A DNA stretch of 64,000 nt from Guillardia theta CCMP2712 (lineage: Eukaryota > Cryptophyceae > Pyrenomonadales > Geminigeraceae). The notes below the pieces were generated by a model. That model did no database searches. It was given only the letters and a program-made list of their open reading frames with translations, and was not told the origin of the DNA. The position numbers and the translations under genes were made by a program. The stretch lies in assembly GCF_000315625.1 (NCBI RefSeq), contig NW_005434570.1, positions 91,336 through 155,335 on the forward strand. Reading direction: 5' to 3'. The stretch's first letter is position 1; each line of letters starts with the position of its first letter. Of this stretch, positions 43,283 to 54,606 are shown one piece after another.

Positions 43283-45612
43283 ATGGCCGCCTCCATGGCG
43301 CGAGCATGGCTTGCTTGTGCTGTGATCTTGGTGGAGCTACAGGTAAGAGGAGGAGAGATGATCCGAGATGCGACGAGCCATCTCACACTCGGATGCGACG
43401 ATGTCGGAGTGAGCCTGTGCTGCAGTGTGGGGCGTCATTTTGTTCAGTTCCTTTGGAGCACTCCGTCAAGTCCGGGAAGCCGCAACGAGGGGAGGGGATG
43501 AAGCTTCCAGCTCTTCGATCCTGTTTAGCTCCAGCAACGATCCTCCTGGTCCGTCATGGACAGACGGAATGGAATGTTCAAGGCCGGTATCAGGGGCATA
43601 TGGACTCTCCCCTGACTGCAAGAGGGAGGTAAGCGAACGCTGGGGCTGCTGCGCTGTTTTGATCCGTTGCTGCAAGACAAGAAGCACAGCTCCTCGGAAA
43701 GGTGAAGCCATGTCATGCGATGTGATGGGTGTTGAAGAGCTTGCCGAAGCGCTTGAAGGAGTCCAACAAGATGATAGACAACGTGTTCAGCTCCGATCTT
43801 GAGAGAGCTCGGTGCTGTTGAAGTCTTGTCGCACCCCCGGTGTGCTGATGCTGACGTAGGGATACGGCAAAGATCATCTCGGCAGAGATCGGCATTGATA
43901 CGATCCACACAGATACGAAACTAAGAGAGAGAGGATTCGGTGAACTAGAATCTCCTCCAGAAAGACATTGATTGACCTGGGCTCCTCTGCAGGGATCTTC
44001 GAGGGACTGACGAGGGAGGAAGTGAAGTCAAGATATCCTGAGGAGATGAGCACGTTTGCGAAGATGGATCTTGATTACAAGGTAGGGAGAGGAATTTTTG
44101 GTGACGAGGGTGTGGACGTCAGTGATGGTGATGGTGATGGTGAATGTGGTGATAGTGATGGTGGTGATGACGATGGTGATGGTGATGGTGATGGCGGTTG
44201 TGTTGGTGGCATATTTACGACGACGTGACGAGGACGATGAGTATGTAACGGATAATCGCAGGTACCAGGAGGGGACTCAAGACGGGAAGTGCTGGACAGG
44301 ACGATGCAATGTTTGCAGGATGTAAACTTGTTCGTTTCAATGTCGACAATGATGCATAGGCTCATGAAAGCTCGTGTGTTTCAACACTGATTGAAACGAG
44401 ACATCAGATCTATCTTCTTGTTGTGTTCTATGAGATGACACACCATCTTATCCTTGTTGGCTCACACATTTGCTCAAGGTTGCTCAGAACCATCCTGGCA
44501 AGGTCTCGCTGGTGGTGAGTGCCAGAGATTTTTAGCGTGTGAGTGCCAAGGTGTTGAGAAATGTCGTCAGGTTACCCATGGAGCGGTGATAAGCTTGCTC
44601 ATGCGATGGATGCTGGGAATTCCGTTCAGCCCTCAGGTTTCAGTCTCCCATCGACTTGCTCCCATTTCCGCTCGCCCCTCTTAAACTTGATTTCCCCTGC
44701 CCCAGCCTTTTGCTGCTTACCCCAAGTGTACTTGTGCTCATCATCCTAAGATACATTTTATCACCCATGTACCTCTCCTCTCCTGTCCTCTCCTCTCTAC
44801 TCTGCTCTCTCCATGTCCTTATTGCTTCATCTCTCCCCATCATTACAGTCATGACGAACTTTGCTTGCAACGTACCTGACGAGCTTCACTAGTCGCAAGC
44901 GCACGCGGACTTCAAGATCAGGAACTCATGTGAGGCGGAGGCTTGCCGCAGCGAGATTCCTTCTCACTTTGGTTCAGGCCTGTGCGAGTTGAGATATGTT
45001 GGGACCAAGTGAGATGAGAGTTGGAGGATGACAGCATGTCCTTGTAGTGTTATCAAGATCATGCCGTTGCTGTCATATCAAGACAATGCTGTTCTTGTGA
45101 TGATTGAGATCATGTTGTTGTGATGATGAAGACCATCATGATCATGATCCTGATCATCATCATCATTGTTGTGTAACCAAGATCGTCCTGTTGTTGGTTG
45201 ATGCAGCTGTTTCTTGACCAGGTGGGAAGTGTTGTCATTCGGAGATGTCGCTCACTGCGAACTCGACCACATCCTGGTAGACATGTTTTGCTCAAGAACT
45301 CTCCTCTCTGACCCGCTCTCAGCAAAGAGTTTGACTAGAAACAACCCGAGCGAGCGGGTCGGAGGGACGTCTTTTCCTCCGGAGGCTCGCAGCATGCAAT
45401 TTTTTTCCATCGCGTTTCCTGTGAATATCAATTTCCTTGTTGCTATACGTGTGACAAACTCGTCTACACTTCTCCACTCCTCCTCCTCCTCCTCCTCCTC
45501 CTCCTCCTCCTCCTCCTCCTCCTCCTCCTCCTCCTCCTTCCCAGCTCCCATCATCACCGCGGGTACAAATTGCTCTCCATGTTGTCATCCCAGAAGCTCA
45601 AATCCCCGCTGA
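43283..45612 (+). CDS. Phosphoglycerate-mutase-like histidine phosphatase
   Basis: Exons: 43283-43342, 43426-43628, 43677-43701, 43738-43811, 43860-43939, 43993-44081, 44262-44321, 44479-44514, 44571-44636, 44893-45008, then from 45222. Histidine-phosphatase marks in order: ILLVRHGQTEWNVQGRYQGH (phospho-accepting His in RHG), DNVFSSDLERARDTAKII, TKLRERGFGIFEGLT, VPGGDSRREVLDR, HPGKVSLVVTHGAVISLLM (second catalytic His), and WEVLSFGDVAHCELDHIL near the end. The broad family dephosphorylates sugars or nucleotides; the substrate is unknown. The first exon (MARAWLACAVILVELQ) could be a signal peptide. The true 3' end is uncertain: the frame stays open through a CTC run to 45612, overlapping the minus-strand gene; a stop soon after 45,280 by an unseen intron is possible. 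Confidence 0.8.
45478..45540. repeat. CTC/TCC trinucleotide run
   Basis: About 20 units; would encode poly-Ser in the plus-strand frame of the phosphatase if that is translated here. Confidence 0.9.
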
Positions 45613-45859
45613 CCCCGTGCACTCCCGTCGATCGCTTCACTTTCGCCCTCGCGTTCTTGAGCGGTGGCGCTTGTGAGAAGCCTTGGGATGTGGCGGACAA
45701 ACCTCGCAAAGTTCGCTCGGGTGTGAAAGTCACCTGGTGAGCAGGAAGTGCGGGACGAAGAGGGGAGGAAGTGAAGGAGAGAGAGATCGGAGGAGGAGGG
45801 GGAAGGAGAGAAGATGAGGAAGAGAGAGGAAGAGGCGAGGAAAACAGGAGGAGATCAGG

Positions 45860-45895
<36 letters not shown>

Positions 45896-47964
45896 CAGTA
45901 ATGAGCGACAGCTAAGAATAACAAGACTAGACTCATCACCGTGTTGCCGATGGAAACAACATAATCTTCTTTCAGAATTTCCGTTCTGCTCCTCATAACC
46001 CTGTGCGCCTCCTTCTCAAGATTGCTTGCAAAGATGTCCGCTGCCACGAGGGCAACATATCAGCTCTAAGTGTACTCGTTTCGCTCCTCCTCCTCCTCTT
46101 CCTGCTCTCTATCATCATCATATTCCTTCTCCTCTTTCTCGTCGTCATCAACTCCTCCTCCTCCTCCTCCACCTCCTCCTGCTCCGCTTCCTCTCCCTGC
46201 TGCTCCACTCACCGCTCCTGATGTATTCTCCCACATGAACTCCTGCCTTCACCGCCTCCACCCTCTCCGCGAGGTCAGGAGACACTTCCGACGCCCTGCG
46301 AGACACGCGACGGTCACGGACAGAGAGAAATTGGACGGCAAAGAGGAGGGAGAATGAGAGCGAGGAAAGATGGGAGAAGAGTAGAGAAGGGGAGCTGAGA
46401 AAGCATGAGAGGACGAGGCGGAAGAGGAGAGAGGGAAAGGAGGCAGCAGGGAAGGGAGGGGAGGGGATAGGGAGGATCAGGAGTGAAGAGAGGGTGGGGA
46501 GGAAACCATAAGGGAAGAGGACGAGTGAACAGGAGGAGGGTTGAGGAGGAGAGAGAAGGAGTGAGGAGGAGTGAGGGGGAGAAGGTTGTGGGCTGAGGGA
46601 GCAGGAGAGGAGAGGGAGCAGGAGGGAGGATAGAGAGAGAGGAGGGAGGAGCATCACCCGATGTTGAGGCGCGCCAGCTGATCTCTTGTCTTCTGTCCAT
46701 GAGTCGTTCGAGCCTCGACTACTGACTGTACCATGTCCTTAACGAGCTTGTTAGACGCTCGACAGAACAATGCTGGTTGTTCCTGCTGCTGCTCCTGCTG
46801 CTGCTCTTGTTCCACCCTCCCCGCAGACTTCTTCTGCTCCTTCTTCTGCTTCTCTGCCTGCTCCTCCTCGTTCTCGTCCTCCGTCTCCTCCTCCTCTTCC
46901 CCCTCATCGTCGTTATCTCCACTAGCTCTACATCCGTCTTTCGTATCTCATCTCTGCCAAGTCCTGACAACTTTCTTCTTCTGTCCTGTCCTGTCCTGTC
47001 CTGTTCTGTCCTGTCCTGTCCTGTCCTGTCCTGTCCTGTCCTGTCCTGTCCTGTCCTCACCCGCTGCAGTATCGACGAGTCTGCCGTTCTCCTGGGCATC
47101 CATGGAGCTCCGATCATCCCGAGTACGCCGACCTGAGGGAGAAGAAGGATGAGAGGAGGAGAGGAGAGGAGAGGAGAGGAGAGGAGAGGAGAGGAGAGGA
47201 GAGGAGAGGAGAGGAGAGGAGAAGAGAGCCAATCGAAGACAAGGGACATCTCAGCTTGCTATCAAACAAGTTTCTCCGACATGATTCGACTATCCAAGAA
47301 AATAACAGAGTCAAGTCACCTTGTAGTCGAAAATCTTTGCTCTCGACACGATCGGTCCCGACCTGCCATGGTTTCCGATGGTGTAGTAGGAGTCTGTTGT
47401 TGGGGCGGTCTTGACGGAACATGTTCAGCGGAGGAAGTTGACAAAGTGCGATCAGGGCACCTTGAAGTTGCCGTAGGCAACTGCTGTCGACCCATCGTAA
47501 TCTGTTATGATCACCGGGCCCTGAGGAAAAAGTGTGTGGGGTGAGCAGAGGGGAGAAGTCGAAATGTCAAGAGGAGAAGGAAGTTAGAGAAATGAGGCAA
47601 GAATATGTGAAGACAAGATGTTAGATGAAAAGAAGTGAAGAGGAGGAATTCAGTGAGAGATCTTGTTGATGGTTGTCATTGACAATGTTTACCTGCTCTG
47701 ATCCTGGTCCTGCTGTGATGGAACATGTTTGACCAACGTAATATCCATCCTATGTTGCAGATCAGGCAATATCAAGTTGTTGTCGTCATAATTGTAGTCG
47801 ACATCATCAACGCCATCAACACCTGCAACTCCCACCACTACCATCCTCCTCTTCCTCCCCATCCCCATCCCCATCCCCATCCCCACCACCACCAGCACCA
47901 TCACCAGCACCATCACCACCACCACCACCACCACCACCACCATCGTCATCGTCATCGTCATCGT

Positions 47965-48044
<80 letters not shown>

Positions 48045-51000
48045 GAAGCAGCAGCAGCAGCAGCAGCAGAAGCAGAAGCAGAAGCAGCAGCAGCAGCAGA
48101 CAAAATTGTCATCATTGCCTGCAGCACACAATGATCATTGTCATCACCTGCGACTGTCCGAACTCGAGAAGAATTCGATCTAGCCCTCCTCCTCTCGCTC
48201 TCCCCGACACGCACTCCAGCGGTGTCACCGTGCTCATGTACTTGATCCCTGCGAACTGCTCCATCCCTCCTCCTCCTCCTCCTCCCGCAAGCCTCCTGAC
48301 TCTCTTCATGTAGAGGAATCTCATGATGCAGATGAAGATGAGGAGGCCGACGAAGCAGGGGATCACGATAGCGATGATAAGCTTCCAGACTTGCGACTTC
48401 TTCTTCGCCTCCGCCGGCCCCGCCGGCCTCCCGCAGATACCGTATCGCATCCCCGTGTAGTCAGCCTGCATACTGTCCCCCACGAGCCCTGCTAGGTCTC
48501 CTGAGACCTGGAGCCTCTTCAATCAGAAGCGAGGAGGAGGAGGAGGACGAGGACGAGGACGAGGACGAGAACGAGAACGAGGACGAGAACGAGAACGAGG
48601 ACGAGGAGATAAGAATGTGATGAAGAACGGAGAGGGAAGAATCATTGAAATGGAGAGGAGGAGGAGCGGGATGAGGAGCTGGTGTGGCATCGGAGGAGGA
48701 GCAAGACGAAGGCAAGGAAAAGGAAGAGAGGAAGGGATGAAATGAGGAGGAGAGGAACAGCGAACACGAGCACAGTGCCCAAGACAACGAGCAAGGAAAA
48801 CTCACAACGATGGCAAAGGTCTGGCAAAGGTCACTTGTGTTCAACCCCTGCACAACCCTCTTCCCCCTCACAGTCACGTTGACCACGCTGGGCCCAGCCT
48901 GCGTGATCCGAACCTGCTCGACGTTGTTCACGTCATCACCAAGTAGCTTCCCGTTGCCGTAGTATGTCTGCTCCTCCACCTGGTTCACCGGGAGCTGCAG
49001 GACTTGATTCATGGTCATGGACGAGCCGATGGCTGCGGTGATAGGGGTGACGGAGACGGAGAGGTCGAGGTCGTTGACAAGGAGCGTAGAGGAGGCGAGA
49101 GCAGGAGCCGGGTCCGTGTACACCAGGGTGACCTTGAAGGGGCTGCTCTGACTGGCCCCTGTGATGGCGAGGGAGTAGAGGAGAGTATCGTTCTGACTGA
49201 GCGAGAACTCTTGGGGGGAGACCTTGGCCTGCAAGTCCTCGAACGTTCTGCTCACTCCCTCCCCTGCTGCCCCCACGATCTTGGCGTCCCTTACGAGCAT
49301 GCGAACGTTGATGTTCACTGCCTGGTTGCGCCAGGGGCAGGCGTCGAGCACCGACAGGTCGCTTGGGCAGATGAGGTAGGAGAAGAACATGCCCGGGTAG
49401 CGCGGAGAGGGGATGGCAACCTGGCATGTGGGCGAGACCCAGCACCAAGACTTGCAGCAGCTGATATCTGGCTCTCCTCCTCCCACCAGCGTCTCGTTGC
49501 AAAGGTTCTTGTCCCATGGCGCGCAAGTCTTGCCGTAGTTGGGCCCAAGCAGCTGCTTCCTCTTCCCGTCAGGGTCGTTGGCGGGAGAGAACAGCAGGTC
49601 GTTGCTTCCCAGGCAGGTGCAGCGATCGGTCAGCGGCGTCTGCTCGTTGAGCTGGATGACGTTGAGGAGGTGAAGTCGGCCGAAACCCTCGTAGGGGTTG
49701 GGGAGGGAGAGGGAGGAAATGTCTGTTCTCTCCCCACTCGCCTCCTCCTTCTTCAGCATTTTGTCTGCTGACGCTAACAGCACAGCCTTCACCAGCGCCG
49801 CGCTCGGGCTCCAGACGTTCCCTCCTGCAGTCCCCAGGGGGAAGAATCCCTGCTCGAAGTAGGAGCGCTGAGGAGGTAGGAATTAGGTCCTCGTGGAGGA
49901 GAGGAGGGATGTTTGGAGAGGGAGTAGTGGAAGCAAAGCTGTGTGGAGGAAGGGAGGGCGAGAAGGAGGGGAGAAGTGAGGGACGGAGATATTGGGTGAG
50001 ATAGCGGGAAGGGGAGGGAAGGGGAGGGCGGAGGAGGAGGAGGAGGAGGAGGAGGAGGAGGAGGAGGAGGAGGAGGAGGAGGAGGAGGAGGAGGTTGACA
50101 GGGAGAAGATAAAACTCTCACCACAAGAGCTGCAGCTGCAGCGACCTGAGCCGCTGACATGCTCGATCCTGAAACAAGTCAGAGTCAGGTGACGCAAACA
50201 AGAAGCAGGAGCTCGGACAGGGATAGGGGCAGGGTCAAGGGCAAGGGCAAGGGCAAGAGCAGGAGCGGGAGCGGGAGCGGGAGCAGCAGGAGCAGGAGCA
50301 GGAGCACCTGTCAGAGCGACGATGGAGGACTTGTCGTCTCCCCCGCTGTTCATGCAGCATCTGCATCCTCGAACTCCTCCTGAGTTTGGATCGCCATCGG
50401 ACCTCGCACTTAGCACGTTGACACCGGGAGCCATCTGGTAGGAACGAGATGGGAGGGTGAGAAGAGAAGGGCAAGCAAGGGGGATGATCGAGGAGAGAGA
50501 AGGAATCAGACTGAGAGGAGGAAGACTTAGAGGAGGAGGGGGAGAGGAGAGGGGGAGAGAGGGAGAGAGAGAGAGAGAGAGAGGGAGAGGAGAGGGGGAG
50601 AGAGGGAGAGAGGAGAGAGGGAGAGAGAGAAGAGAGGGAGAGGGAGAGAGGGGAGGGGCAAGTGGAGGAACGAAGAATTCAAGGAAACAATGAACGAGAA
50701 CGCTTTGAGACGAGGAAAGGAGGAGGGAAGCAGGTGGGGAAGCAGGTGGGGCAAATTTGACATGGAAGGTGTCAAACTGACCAGCTCGGGTTTGACTCGC
50801 TCCATCTTTAGCCTGGACTTGTCCGTGTACAGGTTGCCGATGTACGTGGGCGGTGCGTTGGCAACTTTTGACACGTAGCTAGTCAAAGTCCCCTGCTGAG
50901 AGACTGCAAACCCCAGCTGGTTGCGGTAGTCGATGGTCTCAGGGTTGTCCCCCCCATACTTGAAGGCGCAGCAGGAGGCGAGCTGGGAAGGTGGAGAAGA

Positions 51001-54000
51001 GGAGGAGTCCACACACACGCCGCTCGTCCCGGACCCCTGCTCCCAGAACAGCTGGGGACAGTCTTCCGGCCTGCACTGGTCCAGCAGGTACTCAGCTCCT
51101 GCCACCTCCTCCTGCTCCCAGAGTTGGGACATGCCGACGGTGAGGCAGTTCTTGCAGGTGCCAGGGGAGGACACGCTGCTGTAACCTCCCTCCGAGTCGC
51201 CAGCTGAGAAGATGACGAGCAGGTCGGGATGGGAGTGGACGAAGTCGTCGACATCGCGCGAGTCGATGGTGTAGCGGTTGCAGATTTGAGGGTCACCGTG
51301 TAGGGAGGCGTCCTGGGCGATGAGGTAGTTGTAGCTGAAAGAAGTCTCCTGCTCCTTCCACCAGCGGAAGTCGGAGCAGCTCCAGGGGTTCAGGAAGATC
51401 CTGGCGCCGTCGTTGTAGGGGCGGGTGAGGAGGAGAGTGATGGAGTCGGGGGGGGAGAGGTAGAGGGAGGAAGAGGAGGAGATGTCAACAACCATCAGCT
51501 TTGCAGAGCTCGCGATGGAGTTGTGGATGCTGAGCGGGGTGGAGAGAGGGAGGGAAGGGAACGCAACCGGATCGTACGCCTCCCCTCCTGCCGAGGCCGC
51601 AACGTGCGTCCCGTGCCCTTGCCTGTTGAGGATCGGCCTCCTTCCCGGCAGCATGTCCGAGGGAGCGATGAACCGAGCTCCTTGGTCCTGAGGAGCACAG
51701 GACAGAACTATCTCCTTCCTGTGCTGAACGATGTTGCATCCCGCCCCTCGCCATCCCACCTTGCACTGAGTTCCTATGGTTCCGTCAAGGTTGACCGACG
51801 TCCCGTTGAGGAATAGCTGTAGCTCCATGCGCAGCAGGCGCTGCCTGTCGAGGATGTTGTTGGGGGAGGAGGAGCAAGTGACGGTGAACGTCTTCAGCGC
51901 CTGCTCCAGCTCCGCCAGGGTCCCCAGCACCTGCAGCTGCGACGGAGCTGACGAGAGCATGACGGCAGGAGCAGGGAGTAGCGATAGCTGCACTCCTCCG
52001 ATCGCCCCGTCCTGCCCATTGCGAAAGATTCCCTGGATCGGGAGGAAGGAGGAGATTGTCAGCAGCCACCTCCTGTCGTCCCTCCTCCCGTCCACCAGCA
52101 GCGACCCAGCAGGGAACTTGAACTCTGCCCCCGAGGTCAGGGAGAGCAGGAGGGTATCGATGTTGTACGTCTCCTTTCTTCCCTGACAAGTTCCTAGCGC
52201 CGCTGAGCATCCGAGATCAAGGCAGGGGACGATGCTGCCGTAGTCGCTGGGGCAGCGATGAGCTGGGAGGAAGGTGCGGGAAACAGTCCCTCCTGCTGCT
52301 GCGAACTGATCGACGAACCTGACGCGGGCGAGGAGGGAGGAGGAGGAGATGCAGTGGGAGAGGGAGCAGGCAGGGGGGAAGCAGCCACCCCCGCACACCC
52401 CACACAAGTCAACCTGTCGCCCGGAGGAGGAGGAGCCGTCACAGTAGTTCTTGTTGGTGTCTGCGCAAACGTTCGCGTCCCCGACCGAGTCAACTCCCCT
52501 CCTATCGTCACTCCTAATCTTAGTCGTCCTGCTGTCAAAGGAAGGCAGCAGATCCCCGTCGCGCTTGTCGCTGCAGGGTATCGAGTTAGCATACAGCTGC
52601 CCTCGCACGCTCACGTAGACGGACACTGCCCCGGCCTGACTCGCTGCGTTCATGACGTAGATGACAAACCCGTCTGCTGTCTTGGGGAGGGTTGAGTTGG
52701 ATGCCATGGTGTAGAACGGAACGTTGACCTTGAAAGGAGAGGAGGAGGAGGAGGAGGAGGAAGAGAGCAGGTGCTGGAAGCCCTGGCTGTTGAGACAGGT
52801 CGTGTTCCAGTAGCTCAGGTCCTTGAGCTGGGCGCTCGTGGACCGGGCGAACGTCTCGTTGCTCAGCACGCACACTGCAATGCCGAACTGAGCGACCTGC
52901 CTGCTGGCCTCATTGTTGACTGTGACGTCAACGTTCATGACAAGGCTGAAGTCCGTGTACCTCGCCGCAAACTCGTCAAACCTCCAGTCGTCAGTCAGAG
53001 GAGCCAGCTGGATCGACAGGGCCTCGGTCCTGGCCAGCAGAGCTGGGAGGGAGCGCGAGAATGAGCTGGAGGGGAAGGAGGAGATGTCGATGCGGACGCG
53101 GTTGCAGAGGCCACACGGCGAGCAGCCCTAGGAGCAAGTCAGCCAAGGGTGACCTTGTCCAGGAGAAAGCCCAGCAGGAGCTCACGGGGAACGTGTAGTA
53201 GCCGATGAGCTTCCTCCTGGAGTGATCTGCCCTGTCGTATGGAGGGACTGTCGTGTAGATCTTCCACCACTCCTGGGGGAGGAGAAGAGAAAAGAAGAGG
53301 TAAGAGATGAGGAGGGGAGGGAAGGGGAGGGGATACAAGGAGGGCGAGGCAAGAAGGAAACAGAGGAAAAAAGGAGGATGGGTGAACGGAAAGAGGGAGA
53401 ATGGAAGATATAGGAGAGCAGGAGAGGAAGAAACGAAGGGACGAGGTGGAGGGTTGGACGGAAGGCAAGTTATCAGAAGAGCAGTGATTTGCCTGTGTTG
53501 TGTTGTACGTGTAGAGCGCTGAATTGGCTTCTGGGCTGCAAACATTATCATCATCACCGTCATGTAAAACATTTCCTGGCTCCTCCATGCTCAATTGTGT
53601 CTACTTTGTTCTTCTCCTCGATATGTCTGTCCTTGTTGCTTCATCCCATGCTTTTCGCATCTCTCGCACCTTTGGGCCTCCTTTCTGCCTTGTCTCACCT
53701 TCCAGTCTGCAGTCCATACAAGTTTTCGCCGAGATAGTACGATGAGACGCATTGGGAAATAGCTGCAAAGTAATCATTAATACAAACATGAAACTGACGT
53801 AACATGCATGTGACACAGCATAAATCTGACACAACATAAATCTGACATGATATGAATTGACATGTATGCAGTGAAACAAGAGCAAGACAAACAAGAGCAA
53901 ACCATCAAAGCAACATGTCACCAGCATGACACAACACTTTCCAACAGCATCTTCACCTGCTTCGATCAACCTTGGATCCCAGGTCACGTTGCAAGGGTTG

Positions 54001-54569
54001 ATAGTGATGTTCTCTCCGCCCTGCCATATTCGTTCACATCAACATCATTCAAACAGCTCCAGCTTCAACCCAGCTGATCTGAAGACTCGTGCACAACCCT
54101 GAAGATCAAATGTAAGGGCATCGCAATGATCCATCTCAGCAGGACCTGGTAGGGTCCCATTGGGATATCTTGGAAGCGACCTCGGGTCAGGGTACCTGGC
54201 AGGAGGTCATGAAGGAGCGTTTGCGGCACCTTGACGCCTCCATCTCACTTTCCGCCTCCTCTCGTGATGTTGCACATTGACTGCAACAAGTTGGTGTCGA
54301 GCGCCGGCAGGCCTGCACGTCAGAATGAGGGCCGGTGAATGTGAGAGGAGAAAGGGAAGGAAGGAAAGGGAGAGGGGAAGGGAAGAAGAGACCACTCGGT
54401 TTGCGATCTGATTGGACGAAAGCCGCCGATGCCATGGCCTAGTAGGAAGTGAACAAGATGAAAGAAAGGAGAGTGAGAAAAAGAAAGTGCCTGCAGTTCA
54501 CGGATGGGAGGGACTGTAGGAAACGAAAGTCAGAGAAACAGACAAGAAGCGCGGGACAGAGACAGAGAC

Positions 54570-54606
<37 letters not shown>

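Noticed and set aside
47725-48183. Poly-Gln protein encoded by the CAG tract
   Set aside because: The tract lies in an intron of the minus-strand protease gene and the frame outside the repeat lacks coding character.
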